Positions 1-6,238 of a stretch of 6,801 nucleotides of DNA are shown here, in pieces; positions within the stretch are counted from its first letter, which is position 1; each line of letters begins with the position of its first letter. A model generated the notes under the pieces. The model saw only the letters and a program-made list of their open reading frames with translations. It was not told the origin of the DNA and made no database searches. Source of the DNA: an uncultured Pseudomonadota bacterium (GTDB lineage: Bacteria > Myxococcota_A > UBA796 > GCA-2862545); the NCBI GenBank assembly GCA_937891875.1, contig CALATR010000259.1, forward strand, positions 1-6,801. The letters are read 5' to 3'. The translations under genes were made by a program, and so were the position numbers.

Positions 1-233
1 GCGTGGTGCAGGGGCACGATGCCCCGCTGGCTGGTCCCAGCGTCGAGCTCGATCACGACGTGATCAGGGCTCGCCCGGACCACGATCCCCTGCTGCAGCT
101 CGGGGATCTCGATGACCGTCACGATGGCCCGCACGCTCTTCGCCGCCGCCTTGCCCAGCACCTCGCCCACGAGCGACGGTCCCTCCGTGCTCGTCGCCTC
201 CGATGGCTGGCGCTTGGCGGTGAACAGACCCAG
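1..233 (-). CDS. Hypothetical protein, 5' part only (runs off left edge)
   Basis: I do not recognise this protein. The minus-strand frame stays open from about 332 to the window edge. Between 233 and 3, 71 of 77 codons end in G or C, as in the other genes here. From 332 to 234 only about 20 of 33 do, so coding probably begins near 233. A CTG at 233 lies seven bases after a GGAGG (245-241), giving an N-terminus reading LGLFTAKRQPSEATSTEG. Alternative starts in the same frame are GTG at 332 (no visible ribosome site), and GTG at 170 or 161. The visible part ends with a beta-rich stretch, GIVVRASPDHVVIELDAGTS then RGIVPLHH, which faintly resembles an S1-type or other small barrel; this is too weak to assign. 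It is divergent from the CBS gene. Coding status is fairly sure; start and function are not. Confidence 0.55.
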   Translation of the reverse strand, partial: MGLFTAKRQPSEATSTEGPSLVGEVLGKAAAKSVRAIVTVIEIPELQQGIVVRASPDHVVIELDAGTSQRGIVPLHH

Positions 234-253
234 AGCACGACCTCCATCCCAGA

Positions 254-290
254 GGACGGATCGTCCGCGCGGCGATTTGATGTTCGCCGC
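254..290. promoter_or_regulatory. Two adjacent inverted repeats in a divergent intergenic region
   Basis: The first repeat is GGACG-gat-CGTCC (254-266). Two bases later comes GCGGCGA-tttgatgt-TCGCCGC (269-290), a perfect 7-bp dyad with an AT-rich 8-base centre. They lie between the divergent unknown gene and the CBS gene. That position suits an operator shared by two promoters, although short dyads are frequent in such GC-rich DNA. I could not place convincing -35/-10 elements. The regulatory role is inferred. Confidence 0.35.
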
Positions 291-358
291 CCACTTTGTG
301 CACGCGCCGCCAGCCTCAGGATCTGCGGCCACCGTCCGATGGGGCGAAGGGAGGCTGT

Positions 359-844
359 GTGCTGGATCCCGACGACGACACACTGCTCGACGCCCTCTAC
401 GACCACTGCGACGCGGTCACCACCGAGCAGCACCTGTTCGAGGAGCCGGTGGCCTCGCTGTCCCTGGCCGACCCCATCTGCGTCACGCCCGACGACACCG
501 TGCGCGTCGCGGTGCAGACCATGGTGCGGGCCCACATCGGAGCGGTTCCGGTGGTCGATGATGGGCGTCTCATCGGGATCTTCACCGAGCGCGACGTGCT
601 CCACCGGGTCACCCTGCAGGGGGTGTGCATCGACACCACGCCGGTGCGCGCGGTCATGACGTCCGATCCGGTGTGCATCGAGCCGCAGACCAACCGCGTC
701 ACCGCCCTGCGCGAGATGATCCGCCACGGCTTCCGTCACCTGTGCGTGGTCGACGAAGGCCGCATCGTGGGGATCTTCTCCATGCGCGAGCTGGTCGGGT
801 TCGTGCAGGATCTCTTCCCGACCGAGCTGTCGGCGGAGGACTGA
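359..844 (+). CDS. Tandem CBS-domain protein
   Basis: This is a 161-residue soluble protein made almost wholly of two CBS domains (about residues 31-84 and 98-150) after a short acidic N-terminus. CBS pairs (Bateman modules) bind adenosine nucleotides such as AMP, ATP or SAM and act as energy or ligand sensors. Visible signatures are IGAVPVVDDGRLIGIFTERD (60-79), with the usual GxxTxxD nucleotide-contact pattern, and FRHLCVVDEGRIVGIFSMRE (125-144), where Glu replaces the usual Asp. VMTSDP at 99-104 begins the second domain. The GTG start at 359 is chosen because AAGGGAGG (347-354) ends four bases before it. The frame is open further upstream but shows no coding character there. No enzymatic domain is attached, so it probably acts through a partner. 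Its stop codon overlaps the ATG of the histidine-kinase relic, suggesting it was once cotranscribed with a sensor kinase. Confidence 0.9.
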   Translation: MLDPDDDTLLDALYDHCDAVTTEQHLFEEPVASLSLADPICVTPDDTVRVAVQTMVRAHIGAVPVVDDGRLIGIFTERDVLHRVTLQGVCIDTTPVRAVMTSDPVCIEPQTNRVTALREMIRHGFRHLCVVDEGRIVGIFSMRELVGFVQDLFPTELSAED

Positions 845-1029
845 TGTCGAGCCCGACCCGCGTCCCTCCGGAGGGGCTGCGGCATGGGCACCTGGCACTT
901 CGACGCGACCCGCGGAGCAGGAGGCTCGACTCCGTCACCTCAACCAGCAGCTCGATCACCCGCCGCGCCGGCGATCCCGGCAGGATCCGCCAGATCGTGG
1001 GAAACCTGGTCGGAAACGCGATCGCCTGA
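844..1029 (+). pseudogene. Relic of a PAS sensor histidine kinase (three frames, internal deletions)
   Basis: Three histidine-kinase pieces occur in the right order but in different reading frames. A PAS-like N-terminus, GMGTWHFDATRG, lies at about 881-916 in one frame. A coiled-coil linker typical of PAS kinases, EQEARLRHLNQQLD, is at 915-956 in a second. The ATPase N-box, GDPGRIRQIVGNLVGNAI, is at about 970-1023 in a third, ending at TGA 1027-1029. The core of the PAS domain, the phospho-acceptor His domain and everything after the N-box are missing. The simplest reading is a sensor kinase gene collapsed by deletions and frameshifts. One continuous 61-codon frame (ATG 844, overlapping the CBS stop as TGATG) runs through the region and includes the N-box, so a short peptide could still be made. 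It could not be an active kinase. The relic ends two bases before the stop codon of the convergent kinase gene. Confidence 0.6.
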
Positions 1030-1031
1030 GA

Positions 1032-2123
1032 TCACGGGATTGCGAGGATCGCCCCGCAGGCGAGCGCCGCGCCCAGCAGCACGCCAAACGCGACCCCGAG
1101 CGCGACCGAGCGCACCAGCCGCGCATTCCACACCGGTAGCCGGTCCGGCTGCCGAGAGGCACGGGTCACCGCGAGCACCTCCGCGACTTCCGCCACGGCG
1201 TCGAGGTCGTGGGACGCGCTGAGGTCGTAGGGCTGCTCGAGCACGGCGCGCCCACCCTCGCTGTCCTGGGTCAGCTCGCCGTCCCGGCTCCGATGATCGC
1301 TGGCGAGGTGTGAGAGCAGGCGATCGAGGGCCTCTTCCGCGGTCGGACGGGCGGCGGGGTCCATGGCGAGCATGTCGATGACGAGGTCGAGCACGTTGGG
1401 CGGCAGATCCTCGGGGAGGGCGTCGCGGACCCGGGAGGCGGTCGGAGGGGTCAGATCGAGCTCGGCGGTCTGGGCCTTGCGGCGCAGCCTGGTGCCCGAG
1501 AGCAGCTCGTAGAGGATGACGCCCGCGGCAAAGACGTCGGTCTCGGGGCCCACGGCGCTCGGATCGCGGAGCTGCTCGGGAGACATGTAGGTGGGTGTGC
1601 CCAGGAGGAGGTCCGGGGCGGTCCAGCCGGCGTCCTCGTCGAGGTCCTTGGCGATGCCGAAGTCGAGCACCACCGGGCGCACGACTGTCCCGAACACGCC
1701 GAGGATCACGTTGCCTGGCTTGAGATCCCGGTGGGCGAGCGACGCGCGGTGGATGGCGACGAGCCCCCGGAGGAGGCCCGCAGCGACGCAGATGACATCG
1801 TCGACTCCCGGACGCGCATGCTGGCTCCACTCCCGCAGGCTCGGGCCCGCGACGTAGTCCATCAGCACGCCCTGGTGGCCGTCGGGGGTGTCGACGCTGC
1901 GGTGGACCCGGACGACGTTCGGGTGCTGAACGGCACCCACCGCCATCCACTCCCGATCCACCCGCCAGCGAAAGCCGGCTCGCGGAGGCTTCATCAGCTT
2001 CAACGCACGAAACTCGCCGGCCCGGAGGTCGTGCACCAGGTGCACGGTCGCGGTGCCGCCCCGGCCGAGGGGCTCCAGCACCCTCAGGCCGTCGATGACG
2101 GTTCCACGTCGAATGGCCCGCAT
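1032..2123 (-). CDS. Membrane-anchored Hanks-type Ser/Thr protein kinase
   Basis: This is a 363-residue kinase with a complete catalytic set: glycine loop GRGGTATV (20-27), lysine K42, helix-C Glu58, catalytic loop HRDLKPGN (131-138), DFG (154-156), GTPTYMSPEQ (175-184), helix-F Asp196 and Arg259 in DPAARPT. It should therefore phosphorylate protein Ser/Thr residues in the cytoplasm. After a polar linker (about 274-335) a single hydrophobic segment (about 339-361) ends the protein. It is thus tail-anchored, with no outer sensor domain. ATG 2123 is chosen as start because GGAGG (2132-2128) precedes it by four bases; an ATG 13 codons upstream (2162) lacks such a site. The gene is divergent from the ECF sigma gene, with 157 bases between the starts. 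That makes it a candidate sigma-factor kinase, or a second input to the same pathway. The partner assignment is inference. Confidence 0.93.
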   Translation of the reverse strand: MRAIRRGTVIDGLRVLEPLGRGGTATVHLVHDLRAGEFRALKLMKPPRAGFRWRVDREWMAVGAVQHPNVVRVHRSVDTPDGHQGVLMDYVAGPSLREWSQHARPGVDDVICVAAGLLRGLVAIHRASLAHRDLKPGNVILGVFGTVVRPVVLDFGIAKDLDEDAGWTAPDLLLGTPTYMSPEQLRDPSAVGPETDVFAAGVILYELLSGTRLRRKAQTAELDLTPPTASRVRDALPEDLPPNVLDLVIDMLAMDPAARPTAEEALDRLLSHLASDHRSRDGELTQDSEGGRAVLEQPYDLSASHDLDAVAEVAEVLAVTRASRQPDRLPVWNARLVRSVALGVAFGVLLGAALACGAILAIP

Positions 2124-2280
2124 GGCCCCTCCAGAGCGTACCAACCGTGAGCGGCCGGACACCCTTCACGTACCCATCGGGTCGCTCGGCGGGTTTCAGC
2201 AGGGTTGCACCCGGTGTGACCTTCGATCCCCCCGAGTGACCCACGGCTGGGGCTATGCTGCAGGCCTGTCCGGAGCCTGC
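2124..2280. promoter_or_regulatory. Divergent promoter region between kinase and sigma factor genes
   Basis: These 157 bases must hold the promoters of both the minus-strand kinase and the plus-strand sigma gene. I see a direct repeat of GTGACC at 2216-2221 and 2236-2241 (20 bases apart, about two helical turns) and a possible TATGCT -10-like element at 2254-2259. CGTACC occurs at 2137-2142 and 2169-2174. None forms a textbook promoter. ECF-dependent promoters do not match the housekeeping consensus, so autoregulation by the sigma factor cannot be judged by eye. Confidence 0.45.
2260..2280 (+). promoter_or_regulatory. Hairpin over the sigma-factor ribosome binding site
   Basis: GCAGGC (2260-2265) and GCCTGC (2275-2280) form a perfect 6-bp stem around a 9-base loop, ending at the base before the GTG start at 2281. 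The only ribosome-site-like sequence, GGAG (2272-2275), lies at the edge of the loop and stem. If the RNA folds this way, translation initiation of the sigma factor would be hindered. The complementarity is seen; its effect is inferred. Confidence 0.4.
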
Positions 2281-2802
2281 GTGCCCCCCGACGCCGACCT
2301 CACCGACCCGGTCCTCTACGCCCAGCTCCGCGAGCTCGCCGGTCGCATCCACAGCGAGCGCGGCGGCCCCCAGACCCTGCAGCCCACCGCCCTGCTCCAC
2401 GAGGCCTGGGTCAAGCTCGAGCGTTCGACCTCGAGCTTCACCGACGAGCAGCACTACCGGCGCACCCTGGCGCGGGCCATGCGCCAGCTCCTCGTCGACC
2501 ACGCCCGGGCGCGGGCGCGCAAGGGCGAGAGCCAGACCCTCACCGACGTCGGCGCGCTGCTGTCCGATCCGGCAGACCTGCTGGCCCTGGAGGCCGCGCT
2601 CGCCGAGCTCGAGTCCCTGCGCCCGCAGGCGGCCGAGGTCGTCACCCTGCGAGTCTTCGGCGGACTCACCCTGGAGGAGGCGGCCGACGCGATGGGCGTC
2701 AGCAGGCGGACCGCGGCGCGCAACTGGCGGATCGGCAGGGCACACCTGGCCGATCGCCTGGGTCCGCCCGACGGGGATCAGGGCGGGGCATCCGAGCCGT
2801 AG
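2281..2802 (+). CDS. ECF-type RNA polymerase sigma factor, kinase-associated (Sig-70_X6-like) type
   Basis: This 173-residue sigma factor has region 2 at about residues 10-80 (LQPTALLHEAWVKLE at 33-47; RAMRQLLVDHARARARKG at 65-82) and region 4 at about 105-160, including the helix-turn-helix LTLEEAADAMGVSRRTAARN (129-148). The pattern matches ECF factors typically encoded beside Ser/Thr kinases. Where most ECF factors have the acidic DAED motif that touches the beta-prime coiled coil, this one reads QPTA (34-37), with Thr36 in the Glu position. In EcfP of Vibrio parahaemolyticus and EcfK of Xanthomonas, kinase phosphorylation of a region-2.2 Thr supplies the missing charge. No anti-sigma gene or transmembrane anti-sigma partner is present. 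The GTG start at 2281 follows GGAG by five bases; the upstream frame lacks coding character. The last 25 bases overlap the convergent large kinase gene. Family assignment is confident; activation by phosphorylation is inferred. Confidence 0.9.
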   Translation: MPPDADLTDPVLYAQLRELAGRIHSERGGPQTLQPTALLHEAWVKLERSTSSFTDEQHYRRTLARAMRQLLVDHARARARKGESQTLTDVGALLSDPADLLALEAALAELESLRPQAAEVVTLRVFGGLTLEEAADAMGVSRRTAARNWRIGRAHLADRLGPPDGDQGGASEP

Positions 2803-5800
2803 GGGGCGGCCACCGCGTACGGAGCGAGCACGGGATCGTCGCGGAGCACCTCGTCGACCTCGAACGCCGGTCGCGCGAGCGCCCGCCACCGTGCGATGGC
2901 CCCGAGGGTGGACTCCCCGTCCCCAGCGATCGCGTACAGTCGCGCTCGAAGGCGCCACACCGCCGGATCGCCCACGTCGTCGGGCACCCGGTCGAGCAGG
3001 TCGAGCGCCGCGATCCCGTCGCCCCGGTCGAGCAGGCCGGAGACACCGATCCGCAGCAGGCGGCGCTCGTCGGGATCCCGGGGATCGAGTCCGAGCAGCA
3101 GCGGCATGCGCAGGCTCTGCTGCACGATCGGGTCGTGCACACGCTCGGGACCGGCCAGGCCGAACCCCAGGGCGCGGGCCCACAGCGCGGGGCGGCGGGC
3201 GCGCACGGTCGGCAGCCACAGGTCGGGCTCGTCGCGGAGCAGGCGGGCGAGCTCGGTCACGTCGAGGGCGGACAGATCGGCGCGCTCGGGCTGACCCAGC
3301 CGCCCGTGACCAACCGCCGCACGCAGCGGATCGGCCGCCTCGGACAGGGCCTGCGCCTGCTCGGCGGCAGCCCGAGGATCCGCATTGAACGTGTGTTCTG
3401 ACACAGCGGACGCCCCGGCCAGCTCGAGGCGGGTCAGGTGCAGTCCCAGACGCGCCAGGGCCTGCCGCAGGGCGCGCACCCCCATGGGCGCGGGCTCGCG
3501 TCCGAGATCCTCGAGTCCGTGCACCGCCTCGCGGACGAGACCGATGCGCACCAGCTCGGACACCCGCTCCCAGCGCAGCATCGCCGAGCCCGACCCGTCC
3601 GCAGGGGGTGGCTCGAGCTCGGGCAGCGGCGGCACGGGCGGGGCAGGCAGCGGACCTGCGCCGGCCACCCCGAGCAGGGCCCCGGGGCTGTGGTTGCCCT
3701 CGACCCACAGCTCCAGGGCGGGATCGTCATCAGCCTGCACGAGCAGGGGCGAGTGCAGGTCGGGTAGGACCAGCGGGGCGCTGAAGGTGCCGTCGTCGAG
3801 ACCGCGCAGGACCGCGACCAGGTCCTGGCAGCCGATCACCAGGTCGTCCACGCCGTCCCCGTCGAGGTCGCCCAGCTGCAGGCCCGACAGGCGCGATCGG
3901 CTGAAGAGCTCCGCCTCCGTCGTCCACCCGCCGCCGTCCCAGCGCAGCACCCGCACGGTACGCACGGGCGGCCCGAGGTGGGGCAGGAAGGGACGGGGGG
4001 TAGTCCCCGGCGGCGCCTCGCTGACGACGACGCGGGCGGGCCCGGTCGACAGGGGTCGGACCCGGTAGGGCACGAAGGGACGATGGTGGATGAGATCCGG
4101 CGTTCCTCCGTCCAGATCCCAGACCTGCAGCCCCCCGTGCCGCCAGCCGTGGGTGGGCAGCAGGACCTCGTCGGTGCCGTCCTGGTCCACGTCGACGACC
4201 TCGGGCTGTGAGAGGTGGCCGCGGCCGACCTGGTCCGGGGTGAGCCGGTGTCGCTCGGTGACTCCGCTGCGGGCCCACTCCACCACGAGGCCCTCGCGGG
4301 TGCTGGTCGCGGTGAAGGGCGTGCCATCGGCGAGCACGCCCCGGGCCCGGGGGTCCTGCGGCCCACCTCCGGGCACGAAGTCGAGCGCGGTCTGCCCCGT
4401 GCCCGGCTGAAAGCGCGCCTGATGGCCCGGGGTGCGAACCATCACCGCGTCGCCCTCGTCGACCAGCCAGACCCGCCCTGCCGGCATCTCGAGGCGGAGC
4501 GCGTCCTGCCCGGGTGCATCGCCGACGTGCAGGATGCCGGGCTCGGCCCGGAGCCAGGTCGACCCGACCACGAGCCGCGCGCTCCAGTCCCGCCGCTCCC
4601 AGCGTCCGTCCCGCAGCAGCACCGCGAGCGGGCGGGCGTCGGCGGGCAGCTGCGCCTCGACCGCCGGCAGATCGCCGCGCAACAGTGCGGCTCCCTGCAC
4701 GATCTCCCGCGGAAGATCGTCCTCGAACCCCTCTGATAGCGGAACAAGCGCATTCCAGCGGCCCACGTCCCACGCCTCTTCCGCCAGCGCGACCCGGGTC
4801 CGCCGAACCTGCTCCGGCCCGGTCGCGTGCACCCACGCCTGGCCCAGGGCCCCGATCCGCCGACGGGCGTCCGGCTCGCGATCCGCCCACCAGGTCCAGG
4901 CGTCCGACACGGCGGCGGTGCCGGACAGCGCGGGATCTCCGACCAGGCGCCGAAACGTCTCCGCGAGTGCCGGCGCCTCCGGACCCGCCTCCGCTTCCCA
5001 CTGCTGCAGGGCGAGCAGCCGATCCGCCGCCGCCTGCTCCCGAGCCTCCTGACGCAGGTCCTCGAGCCGCCGGGCATCCCACGCCGAGACCGCGCTCGTC
5101 CCCAGGGCGACCAGGGCGCCGATCCCCAGCACTGCAGCCACCGCACCCAGTCCGACCGTGAGCGGGGCCCGGCGCAGGAGCAGCCCGATCCGCCGGGTCG
5201 CGGGCGTGGGCACACTCCGCAGCGGCTGCAGCCTGCGCCAGCGCCGGAGATCCTCCGCGAGCGCCGCCGCCGTCGGCGTTCGAGCGGCTGGATCCTCGGC
5301 GGTGGCCCGGGCGAGCAACGCAGCGAGATCGGCCGGTCGAAGCTTGCTCTCCGCGAGCAGCTCCCCCGCCATCACCCCCAGGGCGTACACGTCGACCCGC
5401 GCGTCGTGAGGCCTGCCGGCACGCTGCTCGGGCGCCATGTAGCGCGGGGTTCCCGCCGCCCCGGTGCCGGCTTCCTCGAGCGCGGCGATGCCGAAGTCCA
5501 GGACCTTGGGCTGATCCCCCGCCCCGACCAGCACGTTGGCAGGCTTGAGGTCGCGGTGCACCACGCCGCGGTCGTGCACGTAGGCGATCGCGTCGGCGAC
5601 CCGCTCCAGCACCCGCGCCGCACGCACCGGATCCACCCCGTCCAGCGCCCGGTCGAGGCGCTCCCCCTCGACCAGCTCCATCGCGACAATCGGCCGCCCG
5701 TCGTGCTCGAAGACCTCGTACACCTGGGGGATCCCGGGGTGCTGCACCTGGGCGAGCGCCTGCACCTCGACCTCGAAGCGGGCCCGGGCGTCGGGGGTGA

Positions 5801-6128
5801 CGCCCAGCACGGGCAGGGTCTTCAGCGCGACCCGACGGCGGGGACGGACCTGCTCGGCCTCGTACACGACCCCCATGCCGCCACGGCCGATCTCGCGGAG
5901 GATCCGGTACAGCCCCAGCTCTTTCGGCAGATCGAGATCCTGGGCCGCGCGCTGGACCAGCCGGGAGATGCCATCGTCGGCGGTGGACTCCGCCTGGAGC
6001 AGCCGCGCCACCTCCGCGGCCAGATCCGGGTCCTGCACGCGCAGCTCGGCGAGGCGCGCCTCCTGGACCGCCGGTGACCGGTCGAGCAGGGCGTCGAGCT
6101 CATCGAGGGCGCGGGCGCGCAGGCTCAC
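2778..6128 (-). CDS. Large transmembrane Ser/Thr kinase with FG-GAP repeats and helical tail
   Basis: This is a 1116-residue protein. Residues 1-66 form the short helical segment (ALDELDALLDRSP and following) often seen at the start of ECF-linked kinases. The kinase domain (about 73-298) has GRGGMGVV (81-88), K103, HRDLKPAN (191-198), DFG (211-213), APE (232-234), Asp246 and Arg283, so it looks active. Its C-lobe is unusually compact between helix F and Arg283. One membrane segment (about 323-345) is followed by a probable coiled coil (350-385), putting some 750 residues outside the cytoplasm. These hold two integrin-like calcium loops, DVDQDGTDE (646-654) and DLDGDGVDD (754-762), suggesting an FG-GAP beta-propeller, then a proline-rich linker (about 823-843) and a helical, possibly TPR-like tail. 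The GTG start at 6128 has GGAG (6137-6134) five bases upstream. Upstream the frame stays open only as a shadow of the methyltransferase gene. The gene ends inside the convergent sigma gene. It is the best candidate sensor kinase for that sigma factor. Confidence 0.9.
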   Translation of the reverse strand: MSLRARALDELDALLDRSPAVQEARLAELRVQDPDLAAEVARLLQAESTADDGISRLVQRAAQDLDLPKELGLYRILREIGRGGMGVVYEAEQVRPRRRVALKTLPVLGVTPDARARFEVEVQALAQVQHPGIPQVYEVFEHDGRPIVAMELVEGERLDRALDGVDPVRAARVLERVADAIAYVHDRGVVHRDLKPANVLVGAGDQPKVLDFGIAALEEAGTGAAGTPRYMAPEQRAGRPHDARVDVYALGVMAGELLAESKLRPADLAALLARATAEDPAARTPTAAALAEDLRRWRRLQPLRSVPTPATRRIGLLLRRAPLTVGLGAVAAVLGIGALVALGTSAVSAWDARRLEDLRQEAREQAAADRLLALQQWEAEAGPEAPALAETFRRLVGDPALSGTAAVSDAWTWWADREPDARRRIGALGQAWVHATGPEQVRRTRVALAEEAWDVGRWNALVPLSEGFEDDLPREIVQGAALLRGDLPAVEAQLPADARPLAVLLRDGRWERRDWSARLVVGSTWLRAEPGILHVGDAPGQDALRLEMPAGRVWLVDEGDAVMVRTPGHQARFQPGTGQTALDFVPGGGPQDPRARGVLADGTPFTATSTREGLVVEWARSGVTERHRLTPDQVGRGHLSQPEVVDVDQDGTDEVLLPTHGWRHGGLQVWDLDGGTPDLIHHRPFVPYRVRPLSTGPARVVVSEAPPGTTPRPFLPHLGPPVRTVRVLRWDGGGWTTEAELFSRSRLSGLQLGDLDGDGVDDLVIGCQDLVAVLRGLDDGTFSAPLVLPDLHSPLLVQADDDPALELWVEGNHSPGALLGVAGAGPLPAPPVPPLPELEPPPADGSGSAMLRWERVSELVRIGLVREAVHGLEDLGREPAPMGVRALRQALARLGLHLTRLELAGASAVSEHTFNADPRAAAEQAQALSEAADPLRAAVGHGRLGQPERADLSALDVTELARLLRDEPDLWLPTVRARRPALWARALGFGLAGPERVHDPIVQQSLRMPLLLGLDPRDPDERRLLRIGVSGLLDRGDGIAALDLLDRVPDDVGDPAVWRLRARLYAIAGDGESTLGAIARWRALARPAFEVDEVLRDDPVLAPYAVAAPYGSDAPP

Positions 6129-6211
6129 GAACACTCCACCTGGCAGCGCATCGTAGCGGAGCGGGACGCTCCACCCGTCCAACGACGGCAGCGCGTGGAA
6201 CGTGCCAGCCA

Positions 6212-6231
6212 CGGAGACCACGCAGTCTCCG
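6212..6231 (-). terminator. Hairpin after the methyltransferase stop, possible weak terminator or attenuator
   Basis: A perfect 7-bp stem, CGGAGAC with GTCTCCG around a 6-base loop, begins eight bases after the methyltransferase stop codon and about 80 bases before the kinase start. No T-run follows on the minus strand, so it is not a canonical intrinsic terminator. It could reduce readthrough or stabilise the upstream RNA. The rest of the 110-base spacer shows no clear promoter, only the GGAG of the kinase. Confidence 0.3.
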
Positions 6232-6238
6232 CGGGCAC

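Noticed and set aside
119..898. Long open frame on the minus strand opposite the CBS gene
   Set aside because: It is the antisense shadow of the CBS gene, low in recognisable motifs, while the plus-strand frame encodes two clear CBS domains.
2124..2162. Earlier ATG (2162) for the first kinase
   Set aside because: It adds 13 residues with no ribosome site in view, whereas ATG 2123 has GGAGG just upstream and fits the usual start of such kinases.
2137..2174. CGTACC repeated twice (2137-2142, 2169-2174)
   Set aside because: It is only six bases with 32-base spacing and no dyad, which is not enough to call a binding site.
940..3708. A 922-codon minus-strand open frame
   Set aside because: It is rich in Arg, Pro, Gly and Ala, with no domains, and runs across kinase 1, the intergenic region, the sigma gene and kinase 2 in a wrong frame. 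Such frames are expected in GC-rich DNA.
4827..6077. A 416-codon plus-strand open frame
   Set aside because: It is antisense to the kinase domain of the large kinase; its composition is that of a shadow frame.
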